64,000 nt of DNA from Ignavibacteria bacterium (lineage in GTDB: Bacteria; Bacteroidota; Ignavibacteria; Tepidaquicellales; Tepidaquicellaceae): positions 124,001 through 188,000 of the forward strand of contig JADJAH010000038.1 of NCBI GenBank assembly GCA_016704345.1. Direction: 5' to 3'. This document shows positions 57,063-64,000 of the stretch, piece after piece; within the stretch, counting starts at the first letter, position 1; every line of letters begins with the position of its first letter. The notes below the pieces were generated by a model, which searched no databases, was not told where the DNA came from, and worked only from the letters and a program-made list of their open reading frames with translations. A program made the translations under genes and the position numbers.

Positions 57063-57632
57063 ATGAAGAGACCACTCTTTCTTAAATTTGTTCTACCGTT
57101 CATTCAATGGTATTTGCTGATGATCATTCTGGCAATCGCCATTGATTACTTTCTCCACAGCATTCAACTTGTCTGGGTTGGCCGGTATCTTGGTTTTGCA
57201 GGCACATTTCTAATAGCAGCTTCATTTATATATTCTTTACGAAAACGTAAGCTGATAAAATCCGGCTCACCAAAGCAGTTGCTGATGCTGCACGAATACC
57301 TTGCATGGGTTGGTTCAATCATGCTACTTGTTCATGCGGGCATTCACTTTAATGCTGTTTTGCCGTGGGCTGCAACTTTGATGCTTTTGATTGCTGTAGC
57401 CAGCGGACTGGTTGGAAAATATCTGCTTAAGAAAGCAAATGAATCACTTAAAGGAAAGCGACAATTGTTTTTGGATTCGGGTATGTCTGATGAAGAAGCT
57501 GACAAGTCGCTATTCTTTGATTCTATAACTGTTGATCTGATGAAGAAATGGAGGTTAGCACATATGCCTATTACTTTGGTTCTGGGTATTCTTGTGTTGT
57601 TGCATATAATTTCAATCATAATCTACAACTAA
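57063..57632 (+). CDS. Diheme cytochrome b-type membrane protein
   Basis: A 189-residue protein with four to five transmembrane helices. Histidine pairs H77/H91 (with H95) and H167/H181, each 14 residues apart on facing helices, are the pattern of a diheme b-type cytochrome (MLHEYLAWVGSIMLLVHAG and LAHMPITLVLGILVLLHII). The next gene, a multiheme cytochrome c, begins in a one-base overlap (TAATG). Together they probably move electrons between the quinone pool and the periplasm; direction unknown. Confidence 0.72.
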   Translation: MKRPLFLKFVLPFIQWYLLMIILAIAIDYFLHSIQLVWVGRYLGFAGTFLIAASFIYSLRKRKLIKSGSPKQLLMLHEYLAWVGSIMLLVHAGIHFNAVLPWAATLMLLIAVASGLVGKYLLKKANESLKGKRQLFLDSGMSDEEADKSLFFDSITVDLMKKWRLAHMPITLVLGILVLLHIISIIIYN

Positions 57633-58522
57633 TGAAAAAGCTGGCAGCCATCGGCTTCACGGTAATTTGTATCTGGTTGATGTATGAGTTTCCTCATGCG
57701 ATGATAAATCCCGGCGATCTTGTTGAGGGTCATAAAGAGCTTAATGATAAATGTGCTTCATGCCATAAGCCGTTTTCAGGTGCGGAGACTAACAAGTGTA
57801 TTGAGTGCCACAAATTATCTGAGATAGGGAAAGTCAAATCAACTGCAAGTGAGGTCAAATCAGATAGAGAGAAAGTCTACTTCCACGAATATCTTGAGGG
57901 GCAAGAATGTACTGCATGTCATTCAGATCATAACGGATCGAATCCGGATTCACAAATACGAAGATTTGATCATGGCTTGCTGACTTCTGCAGTGATTGAC
58001 AAATGCAGCAATTGCCATAGCAACAGAACGGATGACTTACATAAGCAGGTTGTTTCTGAATGCAAGAATTGTCACAATACAAATGGATGGAAGAAAGAAG
58101 TTACATTCAAGCATGAATACATTGTTGAATCCGCAAAGAATAACTGCGTCTCCTGTCATGAAAATCCGAAAGATAATTTTCACGTAAATTTTGGAGAGAA
58201 CTGCAGCCAATGCCACAATACTACGAAATGGGTTCCATCAACTTTTGAACACTCATCTTACTTTGTACTTGATAAAGATCACAACACAACTTGCATTACA
58301 TGTCACACCGGAAGAGACTTCAAGTCATATACATGTTATGGATGTCATGAACATACACAAAGCAACATTATGAGTAAACATTTGGAAGAAGGAATAACTG
58401 ATTTCAACAATTGTGTATCCTGTCACAAGTCAGCAAACGAGTCTGAAAATGATGGCAATGAAAACTCCGGTGAGAAACCCAATGAGAACAGTGGTGAAGA
58501 CAATGATGAAGAAGATGATTGA
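57632..58522 (+). CDS. Decaheme c-type cytochrome
   Basis: A 296-residue exported protein. A signal-anchor (MKKLAAIGFTVICIWLMYEF) precedes ten CxxCH heme sites: CASCH, CIECH, CTACH, CSNCH, CKNCH, CVSCH, CSQCH, CITCH, CYGCH and CVSCH. Extra histidines (for example HEYL, HSDH, HGLL) can serve as distal ligands. The last 35 residues are acidic and low-complexity (ENSGEKPNENSGEDNDEEDD). The ATG overlaps the stop of the cytochrome b gene. It resembles periplasmic cytochromes of the NrfB/class III type; a role in respiration or extracellular electron transfer is inference. Confidence 0.9.
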   Translation: MKKLAAIGFTVICIWLMYEFPHAMINPGDLVEGHKELNDKCASCHKPFSGAETNKCIECHKLSEIGKVKSTASEVKSDREKVYFHEYLEGQECTACHSDHNGSNPDSQIRRFDHGLLTSAVIDKCSNCHSNRTDDLHKQVVSECKNCHNTNGWKKEVTFKHEYIVESAKNNCVSCHENPKDNFHVNFGENCSQCHNTTKWVPSTFEHSSYFVLDKDHNTTCITCHTGRDFKSYTCYGCHEHTQSNIMSKHLEEGITDFNNCVSCHKSANESENDGNENSGEKPNENSGEDNDEEDD

Positions 58523-58647
58523 TTTTCTTAAAGCACTTCGTGTTAACCACGATCCTGCTTCAATCAAAACTTCCTTGAATTTAATTTTCAATTAATCTAA
58601 TTCACAAAAGTATTTTTCTGACAAATTATTAAGAAAGGATAAAGGCA

Positions 58648-60609
58648 ATGAAACTTGCTATCATGACTGCTTTGGTATTTCTTGCATTCTTCATGAATAT
58701 CAACGCGCAATGGACAAACAACACAGCCATTAACAACGCTATCTGCGATACAACCGGAGATCAGGCAACACCAAAGATCGCGGCTACTTCAGACGGCGGA
58801 TGCTATATAGTTTGGTTTGACAACAGAGGCGGAAGTTATGCCGTCTATCTTCAAAAGATCGATGCCGCAGGTAATCACCTTTTTGGTAAGAACGGACTGC
58901 TGATCAGCAACAATCCTCAGAACACTTCTCTGCAGGATTTCAATATCTCAGTTGATGCATCTGACAATGCGGCAATTGTTTTCACTGACAGAAGGAACGG
59001 CACGATACTTAATCCGTTCGCTTATCTCATAAGTCCAACGGGTGCGTTTTTGTGGGGCCCAAACGGCGTGTCTCTCACTGATTCAATAAACGTATCACAG
59101 AATATTCCGGTTGTCTCAGCAACATCCGACGGCAATTATGTTTTCGCATGGACTTACAGCAACGGTGTGCAGAAGATCGCAATGCAGAAACTCAACTCTG
59201 CCGGTGTGCCGCAGTGGGGCTCTGCTCCCGTGAAGATACAAAGCGGTACAACACTGATTTACAATTATCCGAAGCTCGTAAAGTCAGACAACGGAAGCAC
59301 AATAATGAATTGGTATGCTTATACCGGAAATCTGGTAACAACATCCAACATAAAGATCTTTATACAGAAGTTTAGTGCAAACGGAACAAATCAGTGGTCT
59401 AGTCCGCAAGATACTGTTCAGAACATCGGCAGAGTCAGCGGAATTTCTTATCAGCCGCATCTTGTAACTGACGGACAGAATGGCTGTGTGATAAGTTGGC
59501 AGGAAGACAGAGATGCAAATAGCATCGCAAGCTCATGGGTTCAGAGATACAATTCATCCGGTGTGATTCAGTTTCCAAAGAACGGTTCAGAAGGTTCTCT
59601 GAACTCAGCTAATCAACACTTTCAACCGACTTCGACATATCTCCAAAGCACAGGTGAGACTGTAATGTTCTGGACCGAGACAAACGGCGGACAGACCGTG
59701 GTCGGCGGATTGTACGGACAGAAATTCGATGCCACAGGAAACAGACAATGGGGTAACAACGGAAAAGAATTCAAAGGGCTTGATAACAATCAGCTAAGTT
59801 TCATCACTACATTTTCAAAGGACACCAATGTTGTTGTCACTTACACCGAGTCTATTTTTGGAAGCGCTAATGCAAATGTCAAAGCATTGCGTACCGGACC
59901 TTCGTCTGAATTTCACTGGCCGGGAAATATTGTTACCGCAAGTTCTTACTTAAGCGGCAAAATAAGAAAGCAGGCAATACTTAATCAGAGTTCGGGCAAT
60001 TCCGTGATGACATGGAGCGACAATCGTTCCGGCTCAGGAGACATCTATGCTCAGAATATCAAGTTCAATGGTGAACCGGGCGTATGCACTATCAGCCTGA
60101 AGTTTGGCATTGAAGGATTCTGGAACTCTCCTTCTCAGGTGAGTGATACCGTGACATGTTACCTGAAGAGTTCATCATCACCATACAACACAGTGGATGT
60201 TGCAAAGACAGTTTTGAATTCAACCGCTGAAGGCAATGTATCATTTGCAAATGCAGCTTCCGGCACATATTATCTTGTGGTCACACACAGAAATTCGATC
60301 GAAACATGGAGCGGAACAGCGCTTGCAATAGTAAAGGGCAGCAACACTTACGATTTCACAACATCTGCTTCGCAAGCCTACGGTAATAATCTTGTGTTGA
60401 AGGGCGGGAGATATTGTGCATACAGCGGTGATGTAAATCAGGACGGGATAGTTGACGGCGCTGACGGCGGACTTGGTGACAACGACGCTTATAATTTCGT
60501 GACGGGCTATGTATCAACCGATGTGAACGGCGACAACTCCGTAGATGCATCAGACCTTGCAATCATTGACAACAACGCTTTTAATATTGTTTCTGTGGTC
60601 AGGCCATAG
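58648..60609 (+). CDS. Secreted protein with dockerin-like C-terminus
   Basis: A 653-residue secreted protein: signal peptide (MKLAIMTALVFLAFFMNINA), an N-terminal region of beta-propeller-like repeats (PKIAATSDGGCYIVWFDNRG, GYIVSWQEDR-like strands, SVMTWSDNRSGSGDIYAQNI) and a C-terminal dockerin-type pair of calcium loops (DVNQDGIVDGADGG and DVNGDNSVDASDLA). It lacks a T9SS NPFNPS domain. Dockerins bind cohesins, but isolated dockerin-like ends outside cellulosomes are common and may only bind calcium. An AAAGG-like site precedes the ATG. Confidence 0.82.
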   Translation: MKLAIMTALVFLAFFMNINAQWTNNTAINNAICDTTGDQATPKIAATSDGGCYIVWFDNRGGSYAVYLQKIDAAGNHLFGKNGLLISNNPQNTSLQDFNISVDASDNAAIVFTDRRNGTILNPFAYLISPTGAFLWGPNGVSLTDSINVSQNIPVVSATSDGNYVFAWTYSNGVQKIAMQKLNSAGVPQWGSAPVKIQSGTTLIYNYPKLVKSDNGSTIMNWYAYTGNLVTTSNIKIFIQKFSANGTNQWSSPQDTVQNIGRVSGISYQPHLVTDGQNGCVISWQEDRDANSIASSWVQRYNSSGVIQFPKNGSEGSLNSANQHFQPTSTYLQSTGETVMFWTETNGGQTVVGGLYGQKFDATGNRQWGNNGKEFKGLDNNQLSFITTFSKDTNVVVTYTESIFGSANANVKALRTGPSSEFHWPGNIVTASSYLSGKIRKQAILNQSSGNSVMTWSDNRSGSGDIYAQNIKFNGEPGVCTISLKFGIEGFWNSPSQVSDTVTCYLKSSSSPYNTVDVAKTVLNSTAEGNVSFANAASGTYYLVVTHRNSIETWSGTALAIVKGSNTYDFTTSASQAYGNNLVLKGGRYCAYSGDVNQDGIVDGADGGLGDNDAYNFVTGYVSTDVNGDNSVDASDLAIIDNNAFNIVSVVRP

Positions 60610-60637
60610 TCTTTTGATCATTTGTTTTCAAATTTAC

Positions 60638-60668
60638 AGGAGTCTTGTAAAACGAGGCTCCTGTTTTT
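60638..60668 (+). terminator. Rho-independent terminator after the dockerin-like gene
   Basis: A 10-bp stem AGGAGTCTTG/CGAGGCTCCT (with wobble pairs) around a five-base loop, followed by at least eight T. It lies 29 bp after the stop. Confidence 0.85.
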
Positions 60669-60838
60669 TTTGAAGATAACTTCTCCAATAATTTGTGTCA
60701 TGTTCATTACAGTGTTAGCTTACTCGCTTAACAGCAATATCCAAAGTGTCCACGCGATTTCCAAGTTGTTATGTCCAGGAATTTGTATGTTATTTTTCCC
60801 GAACGTCTTAGCTATTTTTACATACTTCTGAAAAACAT

Positions 60839-61294
60839 GAAGAAGGATATGAAGACATTACTGTGCTTGATATTTCCGAGAATGCTTTGAACTTTACTAA
60901 AGAACGGCTCGGCGAAAAGGGAAGGAACGTCAAGTGGATAGTATCTGATGTAAAGGAGTTTTATCCCAACGAAGACTTTGACTTATGGCACGACCGCGCA
61001 ACTTTTCACTTTCTTACAACAGAAAATGAGATTAATGAATATCTCGAAAGAGCAAAGGAATCCATAAAAGACAAAGGGTTTATGACGATCGGTACATTTT
61101 CTGATCAAGGTCCGACAAAGTGCAGTGGACTTGAGATAAAACAATACACGGAGGAGAGTCTGGAGAATCAACTGCAAAAAAGCTTTAACAAGATTAGATG
61201 CATAACTGAAGATCATATAACTCCCTTTAACACAAAACAGAATTTTCTATTTTGCAGCTTCAGGAAATCAGACTTGTCTCAGGCACGTTCATGA
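60839..61294 (+). pseudogene. Class I SAM methyltransferase, N-terminus missing
   Basis: About 150 residues matching the second half of a TehB/thiopurine-type methyltransferase: GYEDITVLDISENALNFTKE, then KWIVSDVKEFYPNEDFDLWH and HDRATFHFLTTENEINEY, and a C-terminal CITEDHITPFNTKQNFLFCS. The glycine-rich SAM motif that should lie about 20 residues earlier (the DIGGG/DVGCG strand) is absent from the upstream sequence, which instead holds a terminator and no homologous frame. A deletion has probably removed the first 60-70 residues. The frame can start at GTG 60863, but the product should not bind SAM normally. Confidence 0.75.
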
Positions 61295-61330
61295 CAGCGA
61301 TCATTATGAAAATACAACTATGCAGCAAAA

Positions 61331-61696
61331 TTGGTTGACTCCGAAACTTTCATAATTATCTTAAAATCATTTGATGAAACTTTAGAGGAACCGCATTTTG
61401 AAAAACTGTCTTACCGGGTTAGTAAAAAAATATATGCCACTCTTGACTTGTTGAACAACATAGCCGTTCTCAAACTTACTCCGGCAGAGCAGGCAGAGTA
61501 TTGTGCAATTGACGAGACAGCGATCTATCCGGTCAAAGGAGGCTGGGGAAAAATGGGATATACCTGTTTTGAACTGAACCGGTTGAAAAAGGAAATTGTC
61601 ATTTCTGCAACAACGAGTGCTTACTGTAATACTGCACCCAAGAAACTTTCAATCAAGTATCAGAAGAATCAGAAAGAACCAAATCAGAAGCAGTGA
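61331..61696 (+). CDS. MmcQ/YjbR-family protein
   Basis: A 121-residue protein of the MmcQ/YjbR double-wing fold. SFDETLEEPHFEKLSYRVSK and IYATLDLLNNIAVLKLTPAE followed by GGWGKMGYTCFELNRLKKE match the family. Proposed to bind DNA, but the role is unproven. The TTG start at 61331 is the best available. It ends in a GTGA overlap with the next methyltransferase gene. Confidence 0.82.
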   Translation: MVDSETFIIILKSFDETLEEPHFEKLSYRVSKKIYATLDLLNNIAVLKLTPAEQAEYCAIDETAIYPVKGGWGKMGYTCFELNRLKKEIVISATTSAYCNTAPKKLSIKYQKNQKEPNQKQ

Positions 61697-62322
61697 CAAA
61701 GATCAGATCAGCTTACAACCAATGGGCAGAGACTTATGATACAATGGCCAACAAGACAAGAGATCTTGAAGCTGTAGCATTAAGAAAATCACTTGCCGGA
61801 CTTTCGTTTGAGAGTGTACTTGAAATTGGTTGCGGAACGGGTAAGAATACGATGTGGCTTATGGAGAGAGCTAAGTCAATCACTTGTGTTGATTTCTCAA
61901 GTGAGATGATTAACAAGGCCAAAGAAAAAATTGACGATGCAAGAGTTCGTTTTGTTGAGGCAGACATTCTCAATGAATGGACCTTTGCTAAAGATAAGTA
62001 TGACCTGGTAACTTTTAGTCTTGTGCTTGAACACGTCAGAGAGATTGATTTGGTATTTGCCAAGGCTCAAAAGATTCTTGAGAGTAATGGGTTTCTGTAC
62101 TTAGGTGAACTGCATCCCTTTAAGCAATATCTCGGAAGCAAGGCAAAGTATGAGAGTGATGAAGGAGTGCACGAACTCGAATGCCATGTCCATAACATTT
62201 CAGAATTCTACAAGGCAGGCACAGGCAGCGGAATGACCTGCTTTGATATTTCCGAGTGGTCTGATGTTGACTCAGATGACAAAGTGCCCAGATTAGTCTC
62301 AATGCTTTTTCAAAACAATTGA
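61693..62322 (+). CDS. Class I SAM-dependent methyltransferase
   Basis: A 209-residue methyltransferase with motif I in VLEIGCGTGKNTMWLMERAK (residues 40-60), the acidic ribose-binding strand ITCVDFSSEMINKAKEKI and motif IV YDLVTFSLVLEHV. The UbiE/BioC-like pattern does not identify the substrate. The GTG start overlaps the YjbR-like gene stop. Unlike its truncated neighbour, its SAM site is complete. Confidence 0.88.
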   Translation: MTKIRSAYNQWAETYDTMANKTRDLEAVALRKSLAGLSFESVLEIGCGTGKNTMWLMERAKSITCVDFSSEMINKAKEKIDDARVRFVEADILNEWTFAKDKYDLVTFSLVLEHVREIDLVFAKAQKILESNGFLYLGELHPFKQYLGSKAKYESDEGVHELECHVHNISEFYKAGTGSGMTCFDISEWSDVDSDDKVPRLVSMLFQNN

Positions 62323-62383
62323 CAACACAGGAATTAGAGATGCACATAAAACATTTTGCGAAACTAAAACAACCGGAATATAA

Positions 62384-63889
62384 ATGCGAGAATACGAAGT
62401 AATTCTGAATCCGAACAAGCTGGTAAAGTTTCTGAAGAAGCCGGCACGTGAGTTTACACGGCACGACATAATAAGATTCATTGACGAGAATGGAATAGAA
62501 ATGGTGAACTTTCGATTTGTCGGGGAAGACGGGAAACTCAAGACACTGAACTTTGTAGTAACGAGCAGAGATTATCTTGAATCAATACTTGCAACCGGTG
62601 AGAGAGTTGATGGCTCAAGCCTGTTCTCATATGTTGAAGCCGCATCAAGCGATTTGTATGTGATACCAAGATTCAGTTCTGCATTTGTAAATCCTTTCTC
62701 CGAAGTTCCGTCGCTTGACATTCTTTGCTCATTCTACACTGGCGAAGGCAAGCCACTTGAAAGCGCTCCCGAGTATATTCTTAAGAAAGCCCACACCGAG
62801 TTCAAACGCTCCACAGGTCTTACATTCAAGGCAATGGGTGAACTGGAATTTTATATTTTCGGAAAGAAAGATGAAATGTATCCTTCGCAGGATCAGAAAG
62901 GTTACACAAACTCACCGCCGTTTGCTAAGTGGGAAGATCTCCGAAAGGAAGCAATGAATCTCATTGCGCAGACCGGAGGTAAGATCAAATACGGGCATTC
63001 GGAAGTCGGCAATTTTACATCCGGTGATGAATACTTTGAGCAGCATGAAATAGAGTTTCAGCCTGTCGAGGCTGAAGATGCCGCTGATCAGATTGTTATC
63101 GGCAAGTGGATACTTCGAATGCTTGGACACAAGTACGGCGTTAATGTGAGTTTCGCTCCGAAGATAACTGTAGGCAAAGCGGGCAGTGGCCTCCACATTC
63201 ACATGCAGGCAGAAAAGGACGGTGTAAATATTATGGTTGATGACATGGGGATAAGTGATGTTGCGCGAAAGATTATCACGGGGCTTCTTGAGAAAGCAAA
63301 ACCTCTTACTGCATTCGGCAACACCACTCCGCTCTCTTATCTGCGGCTTGTTCCGCATCAGGAAGCGCCTACAAACATTTGCTGGGGCGATACTAATCGT
63401 TCTGCACTGGTAAGAGTTCCGCTCGGCTGGATAGCAAAGACAAACATGGTAAGAGATGCAAATCCGTTTGAGCGATATGATGTTCCGTACATTCCGGGGA
63501 AGCAAACCATAGAGCTTCGCACACCCGACGGCTCTGCTGACATTTATCATTTGCTTGCGGGAATAATCATGGCGGCGCAACACGGACTGGAGATGCCTGA
63601 CGGACTTCAGCGTTCGGAAGAATTGTTTGTTGATGTAAATATCTTCAAAGATGAAAACAAGCACCGTGCAAAAGCTCTTGAGCAATTGCCTGTTTCGTGC
63701 GGAGAGTCTGCAGATGCTCTTGAGAAGGACAGAGCCTTCTTTGAAAAGAACAATATTTTTCCGAAAGGGACGATTGATAGAATCATCAATCAACTAAAGT
63801 CATTTGATGACAAGAATCTCAGCGAGCGCCTTTTTGGCAAGGATGACGAGATCAGAAAACTTGTGATTGAATACTTGCATCATATGTAA
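62384..63889 (+). CDS. glnA: Glutamine synthetase
   Basis: ATP-dependent ligation of ammonia to glutamate. The 501-residue protein has the N-terminal beta-grasp domain (VNFRFVGEDGKLKTLNFVVT, then GERVDGSSLF) and the catalytic barrel with FKAMGELEFYIF, EVGNFTSGDEYFEQHEIEFQ, GKAGSGLHIHMQ and EAPTNICWGDTNRSALVRVP. It resembles the GlnA-type enzymes of about 440-500 residues common in Bacteroidota and archaea. I do not see the adenylylation-site tyrosine loop clearly, so regulation by that route is open. Confidence 0.93.
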   Translation: MREYEVILNPNKLVKFLKKPAREFTRHDIIRFIDENGIEMVNFRFVGEDGKLKTLNFVVTSRDYLESILATGERVDGSSLFSYVEAASSDLYVIPRFSSAFVNPFSEVPSLDILCSFYTGEGKPLESAPEYILKKAHTEFKRSTGLTFKAMGELEFYIFGKKDEMYPSQDQKGYTNSPPFAKWEDLRKEAMNLIAQTGGKIKYGHSEVGNFTSGDEYFEQHEIEFQPVEAEDAADQIVIGKWILRMLGHKYGVNVSFAPKITVGKAGSGLHIHMQAEKDGVNIMVDDMGISDVARKIITGLLEKAKPLTAFGNTTPLSYLRLVPHQEAPTNICWGDTNRSALVRVPLGWIAKTNMVRDANPFERYDVPYIPGKQTIELRTPDGSADIYHLLAGIIMAAQHGLEMPDGLQRSEELFVDVNIFKDENKHRAKALEQLPVSCGESADALEKDRAFFEKNNIFPKGTIDRIINQLKSFDDKNLSERLFGKDDEIRKLVIEYLHHM

Positions 63890-63909
63890 TTCAAAGAAAA
63901 GAGTTTGTG

Positions 63910-64000
63910 ATGACAGAGATCATTGAGACTGAAAGACTGATTCTTAGAAAGATAGAGGAGTCGGACTGTGAGTTTGTTTATAGTCTCCTCAACAGTCCCG
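63910..64000 (+). CDS. GNAT acetyltransferase, 3' end outside the window
   Basis: The window ends 30 codons into a frame starting MTEIIETERLILRKIEESDC, the usual N-terminus of ribosomal-protein-type GNAT acetyltransferases. It starts 20 bp after glnA. Confidence 0.75.
   Translation, partial: MTEIIETERLILRKIEESDCEFVYSLLNSP

Noticed and set aside
58648..60609. Cellulosome component because of the dockerin-like end
   Set aside because: No cohesin or cellulase is present in the window; dockerin-like calcium loops alone are not enough.
62912..63793. Long minus-strand open frame (293 codons) opposite glnA
   Set aside because: It is the antisense shadow of a highly conserved gene and its product is not like any family.

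Overview
The window looks like part of a chromosome from the FCB (Bacteroidota/Chlorobiota/Ignavibacteriota) group, most likely an Ignavibacteria-like lineage. The evidence is five secreted proteins with a C-terminal type IX secretion (T9SS) sorting domain built around an NPFNPS-type motif, a PorX-type response regulator (T9SS control), an OstA/LptC/KdsD lipopolysaccharide block, moderately AT-rich DNA and frequent TTG starts. I see no phage, plasmid replication or CRISPR genes and recognise no tRNA or rRNA. The placement is inference from family content, not a phylogeny.

The left part (1-33 kb) is a dense core-genome region. A polysaccharide flippase (cut by the left edge) converges on a minus-strand run with tight or overlapping junctions: porX, tsaE, tsaB, accD, panC, a sugar nucleotidyltransferase and glmM. 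This joins T9SS regulation, tRNA t6A synthesis, fatty acid and CoA supply and UDP-GlcNAc synthesis. rlmD and kdsD-lptC-ostA diverge from a short gap, followed by a DinB-like gene, a frameshifted PepSY gene, mutS and an ECF sigma factor. A long plus-strand series follows: rlmN, adk, STAS, ExbB-ExbD-ExbD, two TPM-domain genes (one with an in-frame stop), an HD gene, an ABC exporter (permease frameshifted) and a lipoprotein. Minus-strand housekeeping genes come next: an MGMT-like protein, fbp, rhodanese, NYN, asnS and ada.

The middle (33-48 kb) is accessory and damaged. It holds T9SS cargo proteins (VCBS/FG-GAP, BNR/Ycf48-like, choice-of-anchor, DUF1501, LamG/P-domain), a DUF1800 gene, a GAF-domain gene, a fatty acid desaturase and an IS3 orfA fragment. 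Almost every gene here carries one or more single-base indels, yet the downstream codons remain intact. It also holds most of the repeats: paired 21-bp tandem arrays with heptad coding potential, hairpin elements, inverted repeats and odd G/C homopolymers.

The right part (49-64 kb) is intact again: a cyclase-like/STAND ATPase/TPR regulator, a lone FecCD permease, a sensor kinase, a GT39-like membrane protein, a diheme cytochrome b with a decaheme cytochrome c, a dockerin-like secreted protein, a truncated and an intact methyltransferase flanking a YjbR-like gene, glutamine synthetase, and the start of a GNAT acetyltransferase.

The points most worth a second look are: heptanucleotide arrays abutting stop codons in a fixed polarity; the two diverged 21-bp arrays whose differences fit selection on an AKEFxRx heptad; the three-copy hairpin element at 44.7-45.5 kb; the cyclase-like STAND protein lacking its transition-state residues; and the concentration of frameshifts at 33-48 kb, which must be separated into assembly error and real decay.
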